A stretch of 64,000 nucleotides of DNA from an uncultured Oxalicibacterium sp. (GTDB lineage Bacteria > Pseudomonadota > Gammaproteobacteria > Burkholderiales > Burkholderiaceae_D). The notes under the pieces were generated by a model that saw nothing but the letters and a program-made list of their open reading frames with translations, did no database searches and was not told the origin of the DNA. Below are positions 8,114-15,724 of this stretch, one piece after another (positions within the stretch are counted from its first letter, which is position 1; every line of letters starts with the position of its first letter). Location of the stretch: contig NZ_CAJYMD010000051.1 in NCBI RefSeq assembly GCF_913776015.1, positions 62,001 to 126,000 of the forward strand, in the 5' to 3' direction. The position numbers were made by a program, and so were the translations under genes.

Positions 8114-9088
8114 TCAAGGCAATTTTCCATCCTTGCACCATTGCTCCCATTCATCCAATTGCGCGATGCTGATTGGCGCATCTCCTACCTGTTTACGATG
8201 CGCTTTTGTCCAATGCTCGACACAAGCCATCATATCGCTTGGATTGGTTGTAGGTTGATTACCATTGGCTGAACCCGATAACGCCTCACCAATGAGTGAC
8301 TTTTGAGGTTCTGTGTTCAAGAAGTCTTTCTCAACCACATTACCTTGCACAATCTGGTGGATAACCAATTTTCCTTGCTCGTCGTACACTTTGAACTCAC
8401 CAGCGGGTTGGCCCAATTTCCACGTGCCGCGTCGTAGCAATTTTCCATTTGGATAAAACTGTTCAATCACCCCGTCCCAGATGCCTCTTGTAATAGTGCC
8501 TTTGACGTGTAGCGCGCCGTCCTCTCCGTACTCGGCATAGTCACCAGTTTGATCACCATTGACCCATTCTGATCGCATACCCAGCTTGCCAGTAGCCGGG
8601 CTATAAATCTCGCGCATACCGTGGATTTTTCCGTTCTTGAATGTGCCTTTGTTTATCAGGCGGTCAGGATTGTCCGCGCTAAATATTTCGATTGGCCCAT
8701 CGAACAAACCGCCCTTGGCACTGAATTTCAGTGTCACTTTGTCGTTTTGTTTGACGAAGCACACGCCGTCTCCTTCCATGTAACCCTTCTTCACAGACAC
8801 GTCACAGAAAAATACGCCAAAGTAAAAACCATGTTTTTGCACCGGGAACAGACTAAACATATCGTTGTTGAATAGCTTTAGTCCTGGCTGAATTGGTTGC
8901 AACGCACCGAAGTCTACATTTGTGACGTGGCCAGTAAAAGGCTCGTTGCTTCCTTGCTGATAGACCTTACCATGCACGATTTCAGCATTACGAAAATCGA
9001 GCACTTGATCTTTGCAACCAGACAACAGGACGAAACACAGGCAAAGTGTCATCGCCATGAGAGATCGTGGTTTAGTGAAATGCTTCAT
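8114..9088 (-). CDS. Lipoprotein with MORN/YwqK-like repeats
   Basis: The start at 9088 (MKHFTKPRSLMAM) has GGGAG at the right distance and begins a lipoprotein signal with lipobox LLSGC, giving about 324 residues. The body shows repeated toothed-strand units of the type G-x-W/I-x-x-G-x-x-x-x-Y-x-x-G-x-L (for example NGDQTGDYAEYGEDGALHVK and YPNGKLLRRGTWKLGQPAG), like MORN-repeat proteins and YwqK-family antitoxin proteins. It is probably anchored to the outer membrane facing the periplasm. The C-terminal 50 residues (ACVEHWTKAHRKQVGDAPIS) contain two Cys. The function is unknown; an immunity role is a possibility given the family. Confidence 0.75.
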   Translation of the reverse strand: MKHFTKPRSLMAMTLCLCFVLLSGCKDQVLDFRNAEIVHGKVYQQGSNEPFTGHVTNVDFGALQPIQPGLKLFNNDMFSLFPVQKHGFYFGVFFCDVSVKKGYMEGDGVCFVKQNDKVTLKFSAKGGLFDGPIEIFSADNPDRLINKGTFKNGKIHGMREIYSPATGKLGMRSEWVNGDQTGDYAEYGEDGALHVKGTITRGIWDGVIEQFYPNGKLLRRGTWKLGQPAGEFKVYDEQGKLVIHQIVQGNVVEKDFLNTEPQKSLIGEALSGSANGNQPTTNPSDMMACVEHWTKAHRKQVGDAPISIAQLDEWEQWCKDGKLP

Positions 9089-9177
9089 TTTGTTACTCCC
9101 TTCAGGATAGAAAATAGGTGATGATGAAAAAACAGCGCGTACAAAGACGCGCTGTTCATCAAAGATAAAAATCAAGG

Positions 9178-9384
9178 TTATTTCTTGCGACGTTCTTGTT
9201 CCTGTTTCAACCGTTCATGGGCGTCCGGCATGTGCTTGACCACGGTGGCGGTTGCCTTGCCAGCAAAGATCGCTGCATTCGCTACGGTTGCCCCTGCCAA
9301 CTTGGCTCCTGAAATGGCCGAATTTTTGAAGCCCGAAGAAAGCCGAAAGTGCAGTAATCGCTGCTCAAGATCGAGATATTTCAT
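9178..9384 (-). CDS. Small hypothetical protein, 68 residues
   Basis: A strong GGAGGCAGGT ribosome site precedes the ATG at 9384. The product has an Ala/Gly-rich hydrophobic middle (KLAGATVANAAIFAGKATATVV) and a charged tail (HERLKQEQERRKK). It lies 89 bases before the lipoprotein start on the same strand and is probably in the same transcript. I do not recognise the family. Confidence 0.65.
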   Translation of the reverse strand: MKYLDLEQRLLHFRLSSGFKNSAISGAKLAGATVANAAIFAGKATATVVKHMPDAHERLKQEQERRKK

Positions 9385-9399
9385 ACCTGCCTCCTTGGT

Positions 9400-9567
9400 T
9401 TAGGAACTGTCTTTACCCGTACCGTCACAGTCAGGGCAAGGCACGCGGGTACGTGAATCTCCACCGCAGACAGCACAACTCTCCGGGTGCTCGTCATCTC
9501 CATATTCGACTGGACATGGGATTTCTCCACGGCCGTTGCATTCAGGACATTTGGATTTAGTAGCCAT
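9400..9567 (-). CDS. Small zinc-finger protein with DnaJ-type CXXCXGXG motifs
   Basis: Translation from 9567 (MATKSKCPECNGRGE) has GAGGAG upstream and gives 55 residues. Three pairs of cysteines occur: CPECNGRG, CAVCGG and CPDCDGTG. The first and last match the DnaJ cysteine-rich repeats, so one or two zinc ions are likely bound. An upstream in-frame ATG at 9615 exists but has no better ribosome site. It precedes the 68-residue gene by 16 bases, so the minus-strand genes 9567-8114 look like one operon. Confidence 0.7.
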   Translation of the reverse strand: MATKSKCPECNGRGEIPCPVEYGDDEHPESCAVCGGDSRTRVPCPDCDGTGKDSS

Positions 9568-9666
9568 TAATTTCTCCTCAAAGTCACCAGATTCTCTGGA
9601 GGAATATATTAACACTGCTACCCAAACTCTGTAGACCCAAAGTCATCAAAAAAGCATCTTTAGTGT

Positions 9667-9906
9667 GTGAAAGCTAAAGATGCAAATTACCAATCCCTTA
9701 CCACCAAAGTTTTGTTTGGTGAACGTCTTCGCCGTGCGCGCGAAGAACTGGGCTTATCACAGGAACGACTCGCTGAACTTGCTGGCCTACATCGAACATA
9801 TATAGGTCAAGTTGAAAGGGGCGAGCGGAATATCTCGATCGAGAATCTGGAAAAACTTGCGAGCTCGATCAATCAGCCACTTTGGCAAATGTTGCGCCCT
9901 GATTAA
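9667..9906 (+). CDS. Xre family helix-turn-helix transcriptional regulator
   Basis: The 79-residue product is a single Cro/C1-type HTH domain: [20 protein letters not shown] then [20 protein letters not shown], followed by the stabilising helix [16 protein letters not shown]. The start used is a GTG at 9667. Proteins of this kind control phage and conjugative-element genes or restriction systems. It faces away from the minus-strand small-gene operon whose upstream end is only 100 bases away, so it probably regulates that operon, its own gene, or both. Confidence 0.85.
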   Translation: MKAKDANYQSLTTKVLFGERLRRAREELGLSQERLAELAGLHRTYIGQVERGERNISIENLEKLASSINQPLWQMLRPD

Positions 9907-10202
9907 TCGTATAGTCGTCTTTAGTCAGGATGACTTAGCTTAGAGTGCCGTCCCTCGATCGAACCACGCTGAACCCAATCGTTGATCCAAGCTTTTGGAG
10001 CATAGCTGTTGATCAACGAATTCCATCACGGCGTTTAACAGTCTCAATTCAGCGTTTTTGCAGGAACGAGACCAACTCGCCTCCGCGTTGCCACTCAAAT
10101 TAAACTCACTCCAACTCCAATAGCAAAAGCCGCGTTAGTGCTCACCGATTTATTCGATTGCACTAACGCGGCTGTTTGATAAAGGTATTGAAAGAATTAG
10201 TT
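9907..10202. other. Gene-free stretch with a 13-base inverted repeat
   Basis: No credible gene was found here. The only clear structure is the inverted repeat AGCCGCGTTAGTG (10128-10140) and its complement (10161-10173), listed separately as a terminator. Confidence 0.6.
10124..10173 (-). terminator. Terminator of the 10203 gene
   Basis: The 13-base perfect stem at 10161-10173/10128-10140, with a 20-base loop, is followed on the minus strand by TTTTGC. It starts 30 bases after the stop at 10203. Confidence 0.7.
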
Positions 10203-10595
10203 CTAAGCAGTGAATGTTGCGCCACAGTCGCAGCATTGATGATTATCGAGCACTGTACGATCAACGATTTGACCGAGTGCAATGCCCGTCGTACATCCGG
10301 CTGCGCCACTGGCCAAAGCAGCCAGAATGGCACCTGCTACACCTCCGACAGCTATGCCTAGCGGTCCACCAATCGCGCCCACAGCAGCACCAGCACGTGC
10401 ACCACTGATACTCGATGCAATGCTGACGCCAGCACCTGCGATTGTGCCGATCGTGCCGCCCAATTTAGTTGCGACATGACCAGTTTCAATGCGATCGGAT
10501 TTACAGAGAGGGCAAACCAGTAAGCCTAATGGCGTGGGACCAAGATAGGGCTTGTAATCTTGGTCATCTTGGTAAAGAGTGAGATTGTTTTCCAT
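10203..10595 (-). CDS. Zinc-ribbon protein with glycine-zipper membrane segment
   Basis: Translation from 10595 (MENNLTLYQDDQDYKPYL) has GAAGGA upstream and gives 130 residues. A CPLC pair near residue 27 and a CCDC pair close to the C-terminus probably form one split zinc ribbon. Between them is a long Gly/Ala-rich hydrophobic region (GTIGTIAGAGVSIASSISG, then AGAAVGAIGGPLGIAVGGVA) of glycine-zipper type that likely inserts in a membrane. The function is unknown. It belongs to the series of tiny cysteine- or glycine-rich genes of the island. Confidence 0.7.
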   Translation of the reverse strand: MENNLTLYQDDQDYKPYLGPTPLGLLVCPLCKSDRIETGHVATKLGGTIGTIAGAGVSIASSISGARAGAAVGAIGGPLGIAVGGVAGAILAALASGAAGCTTGIALGQIVDRTVLDNHQCCDCGATFTA

Positions 10596-10789
10596 AATAT
10601 CCTTCGATAAAAAGTTGAATTCACCGCAACCAAACATTCTTGGTACGCGGCTCATCGAAGGGATATATGTTTGAGATTTTTTGGAATAGTCGCAGATGGC
10701 TTAATTCGAAGTCTCAAATAACTTCGGATGGTCTGCCGTAAGCAAAAATCGGCTTTCAAACTTTCTGGAGACCTTCACTCTGCGCGCTT

Positions 10790-11014
10790 TTATCGCGTCA
10801 TAGCTGACACTTGTTGAAGTTTTCGCACTTCAACCCGCTCCTTTATTCGTTCCCAAAGCTTGTCATGCAAAGGCATCAGCGCGACATTGCAAATTGGCTC
10901 GACGACGGCAGCCACTCCGCCAAGCGCGAGCGATCCTGTGAACACATACATCACGGCGAACGCCACGCTCATGTGCATGCCAACTTGGCTGACTGTTCTT
11001 GCTGCGGTGACCAT
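10790..11014 (-). CDS. DUF2061 family small membrane protein
   Basis: The 74-residue product shows the DUF2061 pattern: a first hydrophobic helix (HMSVAFAVMYVFTGSLALGG), then AVVEPICNVALMPLHDKLWERI, the conserved Glu-Pro and His-Asp-Lys-x-Trp residues of the family. AAAGGAAATC lies upstream of the start. Two transmembrane helices are expected. The role of the family is unknown. It sits near the right end of the island and could belong to the island or the backbone. Confidence 0.75.
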   Translation of the reverse strand: MVTAARTVSQVGMHMSVAFAVMYVFTGSLALGGVAAVVEPICNVALMPLHDKLWERIKERVEVRKLQQVSAMTR

Positions 11015-11165
11015 GATGATTTCCTTTCAATGCCGAATCACGAAGACTTGGAACAAAGAATAATCATTCCCATTTGATAGGTAAAATTGAATTAACAGAA
11101 GAAATTTATAGCGATAATCTATTACACGGCGATGCTGGTGGGCTCGCCCGAACGATAGGCCATGC

Positions 11166-11432
11166 TCAGAGGACGAAACGCTCATTCAGTTGGCGCAACG
11201 AAGCCGCGAAGGGCTCGCCCGGCAGGTTCGGTGCTTCGTCGATCGCCACCTTGACCACACGCATGGCACGTGCGAATGCCTCTTCTGCCGTCATTTCGCC
11301 GCCTTCGAATACGCCACGTACAGGCACGGCAATGCTTTCATGCGCAATCTGGTAGCGCGCACCCCAGCATCCTGCCGCTTGGGCGGCCGGTGCGACGGCA
11401 ATACGACATTGTTTGTATTCAATCCATTGCAT
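11166..11432 (-). CDS. Conserved hypothetical protein, 88 residues
   Basis: The start at 11432 (MQWIEYKQCRIAVAPAA) has GGAG seven bases upstream. The protein looks compact, with alternating strands (CRIAVAPAA, GARYQIAHESIAVPVRGVFE) and a C-terminal helix (EEAFARAMRVVKVAIDEA). Codon use is like the backbone. I do not recognise a named family. Confidence 0.65.
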   Translation of the reverse strand: MQWIEYKQCRIAVAPAAQAAGCWGARYQIAHESIAVPVRGVFEGGEMTAEEAFARAMRVVKVAIDEAPNLPGEPFAASLRQLNERFVL

Positions 11433-11656
11433 GGCGTTTCTCCATTCACGTCGCACATGGCGACAGGAAAGCGCAGATCGGGAAATCGGGCTTCCGCAGA
11501 AAAAGCGGATCGAAGGATAGTAGAAAGCGATTTGCCAACGGTCTAATCACTTTTTCTGATGACTTGATAACTGGCAGTTATCAAAGGACCGCAAGTTGCT
11601 CGACGTCCCGTGAAGGGATCGTTAGAATCGAAGGCATATTCCGCATCAGGATTCGC

Positions 11657-12034
11657 ATGCCAGCCCCACTGCACCGTTATATCGCCACGCCGCTACGTGC
11701 CATGCGCCATAGCGCCCACTTGCTGTGGGCTATGCAAACGCGCGAACGCCTGCGCTTGTGGAAGGAGATGCAGGAAATACGCGGCTTGCTGCCGCTGCTG
11801 ATGAAACCGCGCAACGGCGAATGCTGGAGCGAGGTGGATCGCCGCCGCATCCGCGTGCATTTGCGCAAGCTGGTGGAGTTGAGTCCTTACATGGTGCTGT
11901 TCGTCGCGCCCGGTGGTTTTTTCATGCTGCCGGTGCTGGTCTGGTGGCTGGACCGCCGTCATCCGGTAGTCGTACCGGTACCAGTCTTGCCGCCACCCTT
12001 GAACGAATCGACCTCCACCGAACAGCGCTCCTGA
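11657..12034 (+). CDS. LETM1-like short membrane protein
   Basis: The likely start is the ATG at 11657 (MPAPLHRYIATPLRAM), giving 125 residues. The C-terminal half resembles the ribosome-binding LETM1-like domain: a charged helix (WSEVDRRRIRVHLRKLVELS) followed by the hydrophobic PYMVLFVAPGGFFMLPVLVW segment with the conserved Pro-Gly-Gly turn. It probably has one inner-membrane segment. LETM1 relatives act in cation/proton homeostasis, but this bacterial version has no assigned role. The frame is open further upstream, where it overlaps the neighbouring minus-strand gene, which is why the shorter form was chosen. Confidence 0.6.
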   Translation: MPAPLHRYIATPLRAMRHSAHLLWAMQTRERLRLWKEMQEIRGLLPLLMKPRNGECWSEVDRRRIRVHLRKLVELSPYMVLFVAPGGFFMLPVLVWWLDRRHPVVVPVPVLPPPLNESTSTEQRS

Positions 12035-12049
12035 CTTTGGCGCGACGTA

Positions 12050-12919
12050 TCAGCGTGCCGGCTTGTCGCGCAGACGAATCAAACCTTCCTGCGTGACTGT
12101 CGCCACCAGTGCGCCATCTTCGCGATAGATGTGTGCGAAACATAAGCCGCGACCGCCCGAGGCATTCGGGCTTTCCATCGAAAACAGCAGCCATTCATCC
12201 ATGCGGAACGGGCGATGAAACCAGATCGTGTGATCCAGGCTCGCCAGTTGCAGACGCGGATCGCTGATGCGCACATCGTGCGGCTGTAATGCCGTCCATA
12301 GCAGCCCGTAATCCGAGGTGTAGGCAAACAGGCTTTCGTGCAGCAGAGGCGCATCCGGCAACGGCCCCGGCGCACGCGTCCATACCTGCTTGAGTGCGCC
12401 ATTGCCGTCGGCCATCTCGGCAACGACTTCGCGATCGATACGGAAATCGACCGGCGCTGGATTGAACGGACTGCCGCTTTGCAAGCTGCGCTCACGCCAT
12501 TGCGCCAGCGTGGAAGGCAAGGTCTCGGGATCGCGATGCGCCGGCATGGTCTTCTGATGCGACAAGCCATCTTCCAACGTCTGGAACGACGCCGACATCA
12601 CGAACATGCGGCGACCTTCCTGCGTCGCCACGACACGTCGCGTGCTGAAAGAGCCGCCATCGCGCACGCGTTCGACTTCGTACTCGATCGGCAGACGATG
12701 GTCGCCCGGCAGAATGAACAGCGCATGCATCGAATGCGGACGGCGCTCCGGCACGGTCAGGCCGGCTGCATACAAAGCCTGTCCCAGTGCCTGCCCACCA
12801 AACACATTCGGGCTACCCATGAAATGGCTCTGGCCGAGAAAGCGATCCGGCGCCAGCTGCTGCATCTGCAGAAGCTGCAGTACTTCCTGCGTGTTGTACA
12901 ACGATGCATCATGGCTCAT
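12050..12919 (-). CDS. tesB: Acyl-CoA thioesterase II
   Basis: The start at 12919 (MSHDASLYNTQEV) has AAAGGAGGGG upstream, giving 289 residues, the normal TesB length. The double hot-dog fold is indicated by FLGQSHFMGSPNVFGGQALGQAL, the substrate-tunnel region (HSMHALFILPGD), SFSTRRVVATQEGRRMF, and the second half with SLDHTIWFHRPFRMDEWLLF; the Asp of the LASLDH motif is the catalytic residue. The enzyme hydrolyses acyl-CoA to free fatty acid and CoA in the cytoplasm. It is a single gene, 40 bases from the next gene on the same strand. Confidence 0.92.
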   Translation of the reverse strand: MSHDASLYNTQEVLQLLQMQQLAPDRFLGQSHFMGSPNVFGGQALGQALYAAGLTVPERRPHSMHALFILPGDHRLPIEYEVERVRDGGSFSTRRVVATQEGRRMFVMSASFQTLEDGLSHQKTMPAHRDPETLPSTLAQWRERSLQSGSPFNPAPVDFRIDREVVAEMADGNGALKQVWTRAPGPLPDAPLLHESLFAYTSDYGLLWTALQPHDVRISDPRLQLASLDHTIWFHRPFRMDEWLLFSMESPNASGGRGLCFAHIYREDGALVATVTQEGLIRLRDKPAR

Positions 12920-12959
12920 CGAACGTTCCCCTCCTTTGCACAAACAACGTCGCGCCGGT

Positions 12960-13964
12960 TCAGCTTTGCCATATGTCGGCCACAATCTCGTAGGAACGTT
13001 TGCGCGCGCCGTGATCGTAGATCATGGTGTTGATCATGATTTCATCGGCCTGCGTCATGTCGAGGAAAGCCTGCAAACGTTCGCGTATCTGTTCACGATC
13101 GCCGATCAGCGAAGCACGCAGCATGGACTCGACTGAAAGCTGTTCGTGCGGCAACCAGTGATCTGCCATCGTGCGGATGGGCGGCGGCAACTTGCCTGGC
13201 GTGCCGCGCACCAGGCTCAAATGCATCTGCTGCTGCGAGGTCGCGAGATAGAGCGCCTGCTCCTCGGTTTCGGCGGCGAATACATTCACGCCGACCATCG
13301 CGTAGGGTTTGTCCAGCACGTCGGAAGGCTTGAAAGTCTGACGGTAGAGTTGCAAGGCCGTCAGCATGTAGTCGGGCGAAAACTGGCCGGCAAAGGCAAA
13401 TGGCAACCCCAGATGCCCGGCAAGTTGTGCACTGTAACTGCTCGACCCCAGCAACCAGATCGGAATGTCCAACCCTTCGCCCGGCACGGCACGAACCGGC
13501 GCATGCGCGGCAGAGGACGGTCGCAGAAACGCGCGCAGCTCATTGAGCTGGCGCGGAAACTCACTGCCGTCGTCGCTGATTTCGCGACGCAATGCGCGTG
13601 CCGTCGCTTGGTTCGAGCCCGGCGCACGTCCGAGTCCGAGATCGATACGGCCTGGATACAGGGACTCCAGCGTGCCGAACTGCTCGGCCACCACCAGCGG
13701 CGGATGATTGGGCAGCATGATGCCGCCGGCACCAACGCGAATCGTCGAGGTGCCACCAGCCACATAGCCGATCACAACCGAGGTTGCCGCGCTGGCAATG
13801 CCCGGCATGCTGTGATGCTCGGCCAGCCAGAAACGATGAAAACCCAGACGCTCGACGTGCTGCGCCAGATCCAGCGAACGATGAAACGCATCAGCTGGTG
13901 TGCCATCGACGAGGATGGGTGATAAATCGAGAACGGAAAGTGGCGTCTGTTTCAGTGGTTTCAT
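12960..13964 (-). CDS. LLM class flavin-dependent oxidoreductase (luciferase-like)
   Basis: The 334-residue product starts [21 protein letters not shown] and shows the bacterial luciferase-like fold: [21 protein letters not shown], the barrel segments [21 protein letters not shown] and [15 protein letters not shown]. The arrangement matches the YhbW/MsnO8-type single-component group that uses reduced FMN. The substrate is unknown. It lies directly upstream of tesB on the same strand with a 40-base gap, so they may share a transcript. Confidence 0.9.
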   Translation of the reverse strand: MKPLKQTPLSVLDLSPILVDGTPADAFHRSLDLAQHVERLGFHRFWLAEHHSMPGIASAATSVVIGYVAGGTSTIRVGAGGIMLPNHPPLVVAEQFGTLESLYPGRIDLGLGRAPGSNQATARALRREISDDGSEFPRQLNELRAFLRPSSAAHAPVRAVPGEGLDIPIWLLGSSSYSAQLAGHLGLPFAFAGQFSPDYMLTALQLYRQTFKPSDVLDKPYAMVGVNVFAAETEEQALYLATSQQQMHLSLVRGTPGKLPPPIRTMADHWLPHEQLSVESMLRASLIGDREQIRERLQAFLDMTQADEIMINTMIYDHGARKRSYEIVADIWQS

Positions 13965-14188
13965 GGATGTCTACCGCAAGAAATAACTGTCGGCATGGCG
14001 AGATTGGCAACATGACCGACGGTGAAAACGATATGACCATCAAGCATAACGTGAATCGATCAAACGGACCGACGACGGCTTGCTGAATAACCTCTCCGCA
14101 AATGCGTGCCTTGCAATCCGCCAGCAATGCATTCTTTTCCACAAACCTCTTTTTCTTGGTGAAGCTTCTTTAGCCGAGTGCGGATTGC
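13965..14188. other. Intergenic stretch without a credible gene
   Basis: No convincing coding frame or regulatory structure was seen between the oxidoreductase start and the small frame at 14189. Confidence 0.5.
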
Positions 14189-14341
14189 ATGCTTACGGTT
14201 CGTTGCCTAGACAAAGCTTTTGTTTGCTACGCCGTCAGCAATGAGCTCCATTACGTGCCGCAAATATTTGTCCCTTTCGATAACGAAGACCGCGAACTCC
14301 GCGCCTCCTTGACTGACCGCCATTCGGCGCATGCTATGTGA
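14189..14341 (+). CDS. Possible 50-residue protein
   Basis: The frame begins MLTVRCLDKAFVCYAV and ends at a TGA at 14339. It contains a sensible mix of residues (HYVPQIFVPFDNEDRELR) and a weak GGA upstream. It could be a short gene or a decayed gene fragment. Nothing else supports it. Confidence 0.25.
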   Translation: MLTVRCLDKAFVCYAVSNELHYVPQIFVPFDNEDRELRASLTDRHSAHAM

Positions 14342-14406
14342 GGAATGGCACAGTCGCTCTGGACTGGCTATCTCACAATCGCTGCATCCGCTTCCCGGAG
14401 GTTGCC

Positions 14407-14592
14407 ATGTCGTTCTTTCGCCCTGTACTCGCGTCCAGCCTGATCATTCTCGCCCTTGCCGGTTGCGAGAAAACGCATACACCCACTCCCAAGATGGAAG
14501 CGTCTGCGGTCCAACAAAATTCGCCGGAAACCCGCGTACCTGCCACTAACGGTCAACCCGGCTTGCAAGGCCAGGCGCCCACACCGCGCTGA
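14407..14592 (+). CDS. Small lipoprotein, 61 residues
   Basis: A perfect GGAGG stands five bases before the ATG at 14407. The product begins MSFFRPVLASSLIILALAGC, a lipoprotein signal with lipobox LALAGC; the mature part is short, polar and Pro/Gln-rich without fold signatures. It resembles the many tiny entericidin-like or linker lipoproteins of proteobacteria but has no firm family. It is followed by mgtC 77 bases on. Confidence 0.7.
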   Translation: MSFFRPVLASSLIILALAGCEKTHTPTPKMEASAVQQNSPETRVPATNGQPGLQGQAPTPR

Positions 14593-14669
14593 GGATCCGG
14601 CATGCCGTCGCTCTTTTCCCGGCCTAATAACTGCGGCATCCAGCCAAATTGGCGCATAAGGTGACTGGC

Positions 14670-15164
14670 ATGAACGGCATATGGATCGAAATCCTGCAAA
14701 CCTTTCGCGAGGAATTTTCCGATATCAGCGATGCGTCGCAAGTCACACGTGTCTGCATTCGCCTGACGGTTGCCGTGGTACTCGGCGGGATTCTCGGTTA
14801 CGAGCGCGAGTCGCGCGGCATGTCGGCCGGCCTGCGCACGCACATGCTGGTTGCGCTCGGCTCGGCACTGTTTGTGCTGGTACCGCTGGAGGGCGGCATG
14901 CAGGTGGCCGACATGAGTCGCGTCTTGCAAGGCGTGATCGCCGGCATCGGCTTCCTTGGAGCAGGTGCCATCATCAAGCTCAGCCATGAACAGGAAATCA
15001 AGGGGCTGACGACAGCCGCCAGCGTCTGGATGACCGCCGCCATCGGCATTGCTGCCGGCATGGGGCGCGAATCGACGGCCATATTGAGCGCCCTGTTTGC
15101 CTTGTTCATTCTGGCAGCGTTGCGCCATGTGGAGCGCCGGCACAAGCAGCACAAGGCAGGATAG
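14670..15164 (+). CDS. MgtC/SapB family inner-membrane protein
   Basis: The start at 14670 (MNGIWIEILQTFREEF) has AAGGTG upstream; the product is 164 residues. The family core is clear: VTRVCIRLTVAVVLGGILGYER, the conserved ESRGMSAGLRTHMLVALGSA block, VIAGIGFLGAGAIIKL and TTAASVWMTAAIGIAAGMG, forming four or five transmembrane helices. MgtC proteins help growth at low magnesium and modulate the F1Fo ATP synthase in pathogens; the short form here lacks the C-terminal ACT-like domain, as in SapB/YhiD relatives. Confidence 0.92.
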   Translation: MNGIWIEILQTFREEFSDISDASQVTRVCIRLTVAVVLGGILGYERESRGMSAGLRTHMLVALGSALFVLVPLEGGMQVADMSRVLQGVIAGIGFLGAGAIIKLSHEQEIKGLTTAASVWMTAAIGIAAGMGRESTAILSALFALFILAALRHVERRHKQHKAG

Positions 15165-15252
15165 AAAAGCGGGCAGGTAAACGCGATCGCATCATTCTGC
15201 GAATCGCAAAGTTACCGTCATACGGCGTTCCTCTACCACGTACCAGAAATGC

Positions 15253-15289
15253 AAAACGGGCATCCTCCTTACAGAAGATGCCCGTTTTT
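15253..15289. terminator. Bidirectional terminator between mgtC-type gene and the 15332 gene
   Basis: A 12-base stem (AAAACGGGCATC/GATGCCCGTTTT) with a 12-base loop has A-runs on the left and T-runs on the right, so it can end transcripts from both convergent genes. Confidence 0.8.
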
Positions 15290-15331
15290 CAACCTGCAGC
15301 GCGATCAGCGCCGCCGCAGGCGATCCAACGA

Positions 15332-15535
15332 TCAGTGGCTGGCGCGTTGTGCAGCACCTGCGTTCGCACTACCGAGCTGCGCGACATGCAGCATCGCCTG
15401 CGTTTCAGGGCTTTTCGAATCGTCAGCCGGTTCGTTCTTGTAGGCTTCGGCGTAGGCAGCTTCCGCGGCGCTACGTTCCAGACCGGTTTGCACCAGGGCT
15501 TCGATCCAGCGATTTCTCCAGTAATTCGCGCTCAT
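15332..15535 (-). CDS. Small hypothetical protein, 67 residues
   Basis: AGGAAGAG lies just upstream of the ATG at 15535. The product (MSANYWRNRWIEALVQTG...) is soluble, helical and Ala/Glu-rich, with YAEAYKNEPADDSKSPETQ in the middle. The convergent terminator at 15253-15289 fits its 3' end. The family is not recognised. Confidence 0.6.
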   Translation of the reverse strand: MSANYWRNRWIEALVQTGLERSAAEAAYAEAYKNEPADDSKSPETQAMLHVAQLGSANAGAAQRASH

Positions 15536-15724
15536 TACTTCTCTTCCTTTTCAAGATGACATCATGCGACGTTGTTCGTGATCGCCTGACACGACGATCA
15601 GCGTCGGTAAGCGATTGATAACAAATAGAATTTTTTCCGGCGAAAATTATACCGTGCAATGTCCGCTCAGACCAGATTTGCCGCACCGCCGTTGCAAAAC
15701 CCGCGATACGTTGCATTAAGGGAA

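Noticed and set aside
2910-14291. The 13-mer GATAACGAAGACC near 2910 and again near 14279 as island end repeats
   Set aside because: The second copy lies well inside backbone genes beyond the likely right end of the island, and no integrase or duplication fits; treated as chance.
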